This document shows, piece by piece, positions 4,698-6,247 of a DNA stretch of 6,247 nt (position 1 is the first letter of the stretch; each line of letters opens with the position of its first letter). The stretch lies in the NCBI GenBank assembly GCA_002309915.1, contig DBYT01000072.1, forward strand, positions 15,291 through 21,537. The letters run 5' to 3'. The position numbers and the translations under genes are program-made. The notes under the pieces were generated by a model, which was given only the letters and a program-made list of their open reading frames with translations, was not told where the DNA came from and did not search any database. Source of the stretch: Bacteroidales bacterium UBA1179. Its GTDB lineage: Bacteria > Bacteroidota > Bacteroidia > Bacteroidales > Bacteroidaceae.

Positions 4698-5864
4698 ATG
4701 AGAAAAATTGTATTCCTCCTTGTGACATTACTCGTTTTGCTTTCGTGTAATAATGGTAAATCACGTTTCCTGTTTGACGTACATGAGACAGACTTTGTAA
4801 ACAAGTCCAAAATCACTGTCAAAGGAACACGGGCCGATGTGGATCTTCCGCTGGGCGTGAGTAGCTTGGCTCTATGTGATTCGTTTTTTATAGTGATGTT
4901 TTATAACGGCGGCCCTTTGATGAATGTTTATTCCCTTGAGTGGGATCTTCTGGGACGTTTTTGCTACAAAGGGAGAGCCAATAATGAATTTCTTGAAGTT
5001 CCCCGTATGCTCTCAAGACAAACTCTTAAGGGAGAGAACGGCAATATTCTCATTCCGCTGAAAGAAGGCAATTATAACATAAAAGTGCTGGATCTGCAAC
5101 AGTCATTGCAGTCCCAAAAGACGACAATTGTCATGGAGAAACCTTTTAACCCCTATACTATGGCCAAGTCTGGAGGTGAAGAGGGATATTATATATTTCC
5201 AAGAACTTTTGATTTCGTCTATTTGAACAATGATATCAATCAGATATTCCGGGCCAATTCCATGTTTAACGATAAAGACGGCGCTCTTTATGGTAGGGAT
5301 TATGAAGTGATGGATGATAGTATACAGAAGAAATACTTCAAAATGCTCTCACATGATTTCCCTGAAGATTTTGATTATGTCGGAGGTCAACTTAACAAGC
5401 ATCCCAGCCGAAATCTTATAATAGAACCTCTCATGTGTATGGATTATATTCTGTTCTTCGATCTGGATAATGACACAACCTTTGCAATCCATCAGAAAGG
5501 TTCACTCTCTTTTGACGATAAACTATCCCCAGTGGTTTATACCACAATTACGAATCTTGCCGGAGATGAAGAAATTATGGATCCTCGTCCTATCCACTTT
5601 GCTAATTTTGCTGCCACGGAGTCTTTCTTTATGGTTTATTACGGTGCAGGTGATTATACCGTAAATCAACCTGATCCGATGAATGCGGCACCGGAACTGC
5701 TGTTCTTTGATTGGGATGGCAATTTTCTGAAATCAGTAATGATGGATGTGGGCGTGGGTGATATTGTATATGATGAAAAATCGCAGACGCTTTACGGCCT
5801 AGACCATTCCAACGAATGCATTCTTGGTTTTGATCTGTCAGCAGTGGTCGCCGATATAAAGTGA
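4698..5864 (+). CDS. BF3164-like lipoprotein, six-bladed beta-propeller (TolB-like)
   Basis: The 388-residue product starts at ATG 4698 with a compact lipoprotein signal ending LLSC (Cys17). CNNGKSR after lipidation is not acidic, so the protein may face the periplasm. The body has the repeating strands of the TolB-like/BF3164 propeller: SSLALCDSFFIVMF, MNVYSLEWDLLGRFCYKGRANNEFLEVP (a variant of the GRGPNEF motif, residues 92-98), LLFFDWDGNFLKSVMMDVGVGDIVYDEKSQTLYGL near the end. Such proteins are common near surface or signalling genes in Bacteroides; their ligands are unknown. The gap to the fimbrillin gene is 73 nt with no clear promoter and a weak hairpin (R7), so the two are probably co-transcribed. 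The stop ATA-AAG-TGA takes its TGA from one end of R8. Confidence 0.82.
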   Translation: MRKIVFLLVTLLVLLSCNNGKSRFLFDVHETDFVNKSKITVKGTRADVDLPLGVSSLALCDSFFIVMFYNGGPLMNVYSLEWDLLGRFCYKGRANNEFLEVPRMLSRQTLKGENGNILIPLKEGNYNIKVLDLQQSLQSQKTTIVMEKPFNPYTMAKSGGEEGYYIFPRTFDFVYLNNDINQIFRANSMFNDKDGALYGRDYEVMDDSIQKKYFKMLSHDFPEDFDYVGGQLNKHPSRNLIIEPLMCMDYILFFDLDNDTTFAIHQKGSLSFDDKLSPVVYTTITNLAGDEEIMDPRPIHFANFAATESFFMVYYGAGDYTVNQPDPMNAAPELLFFDWDGNFLKSVMMDVGVGDIVYDEKSQTLYGLDHSNECILGFDLSAVVADIK

Positions 5865-5887
5865 CGCAAAGGGGTCGTTTTGCGTCA
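5862..5887. repeat. R8: 26-nt hairpin repeat shared as stop codon by two convergent genes
   Basis: TGACGCAAA (5862-5870), loop GGGGTCGT, TTTGCGTCA (5879-5887): a perfect 9-bp stem, 5 nt shorter than consensus but with the 18-nt core intact. The TGA on each strand is the stop of a gene, and both genes end in AAG-TGA. It probably works as a bidirectional terminator, although neither side has a long T-run. Confidence 0.9.
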
Positions 5888-6247
5888 CTTCATCAGGATG
5901 TCAAACATTCCTTTGTCCTTGAAGTCCTGGGTACGCTGGTCCCAGAAGCCAAAGTCGGCGTCGTAGCACCAGAGGGTCCAGGCTATGTTGCACTCGTTGA
6001 AAATGGAGATCATGTCGGTCATCCAGGCGTAGGCCAGGTCGCGGGGTGTGCGCTGGTAGGCTCCCCATTCGCCGCAGAAGAGCTGCAGACCCAGGTCCTG
6101 GGCCAGTTTGATGGCATCGGCCATATCATTTTTGATGCGCTCGCGGTTCCAGACGGTCAGTCCTTCGTTGTCGCGTATTATCTTCTGGACCTGCTCAGGG
6201 GCTTTCTCATATTCGGCTTGTGATATCAGCTGCCCGGGGTAGTTGAC
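5885..6247 (-). CDS. Glycoside hydrolase family 5 (cellulase/mannanase type), C-terminal part
   Basis: The frame enters from the right edge and gives the last 120 residues of a retaining endo-hydrolase acting on beta-glucan or mannan-like chains. VNYPG at the visible start resembles the loop after the Y/H-containing strand in GH5. LGLQLFCGEWGAY carries the likely catalytic nucleophile Glu (codon 6070-6068) at the end of strand 7, and NIAWTLWCYDADFGFWD is the strand-8 segment with the substrate-stacking Trp. An ATG at 6122-6124 is internal and not a start, since conserved sequence continues upstream. The substrate and subfamily cannot be set from this fragment, and the signal peptide and acid/base Glu lie outside. 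The stop is ATG AAG TGA, with TGA taken from R8. Confidence 0.85.
   Translation of the reverse strand, partial: VNYPGQLISQAEYEKAPEQVQKIIRDNEGLTVWNRERIKNDMADAIKLAQDLGLQLFCGEWGAYQRTPRDLAYAWMTDMISIFNECNIAWTLWCYDADFGFWDQRTQDFKDKGMFDILMK

Noticed and set aside
510..5887. Integron cassette array, with the inverted repeats as attC sites
   Set aside because: Genes lie on both strands, the repeats are near-perfect 26-41 nt palindromes without the GTTRRRY-type core sites of attC, and no integrase is seen.
510..5887. CRISPR array
   Set aside because: Repeats are separated by whole genes of variable size, occur in both orientations, and no spacers of even length exist.
5861..6223. Open frame on the plus strand beginning in R8
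   Set aside because: It is fully antisense to the GH5 coding region, whose catalytic motifs are convincing; the openness reflects codon bias of the opposite strand.

Overview
The window looks like a chromosomal stretch of a Bacteroidota genome, most likely Bacteroidales (Prevotella, Bacteroides or Muribaculaceae type). The evidence is a fimbrillin-family lipoprotein, a BF3164-like propeller lipoprotein, several small lipoproteins with charged residues after the lipidated cysteine, -7 promoter elements of the form TAnnTTTG, and no obvious Shine-Dalgarno sequences.

Layout. Minus strand, from the left edge: the N-terminal part of an RND-efflux periplasmic adaptor (1-461); a lipocalin-like lipoprotein (547-1086); a small lipoprotein (1150-1605); a membrane-anchored PSKE protein resembling DUF4359 (1655-2047); a two-gene unit of a MutT-type Nudix hydrolase (2484-2861) and a small lipoprotein (2124-2474) 9 nt apart; and a TSCPD-domain protein (2929-3207). 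Plus strand: a fimbrillin-family lipoprotein (3338-4624) and a six-bladed-propeller lipoprotein (4698-5864). At the right edge, convergent on the minus strand, is the C-terminal part of a GH5 glycoside hydrolase (5885-6247). No gene-free stretch exceeds 130 bases. I see no tRNA, rRNA, transposase or CRISPR array.

The unusual part is the punctuation. Every gap between genes, apart from the 9-nt one inside the mutT unit, holds a copy of one short inverted-repeat family, called R1 to R8 here. The consensus is 31 nt: arms TGACGCAAAGGG and CCCTTTGCGTCA around the loop GTCGTTT. Five copies share an identical 18-nt core, GACGCAAAGGGGTCGTTT, in both orientations. The repeat is fitted to the genes: six of the nine genes use the TGA at the edge of a repeat as their stop codon, five of them as AAG-TGA-CGC. 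At R8 two convergent genes take their stops from opposite ends of one 26-nt element. Several copies are followed by a T-run and look like intrinsic terminators. At two sites a TTTG from the repeat family lies 19-20 nt before a TAnnTTTG box, so the repeats may also supply the -33 element of the next gene.

The genes do not form one pathway. Most encode envelope proteins (efflux adaptor, lipoproteins, surface fimbrillin), with two cytoplasmic proteins (Nudix, TSCPD) and a glycan hydrolase at the edge. The candidate for something undescribed is the dispersed stop-codon/terminator/promoter repeat, not a protein system.
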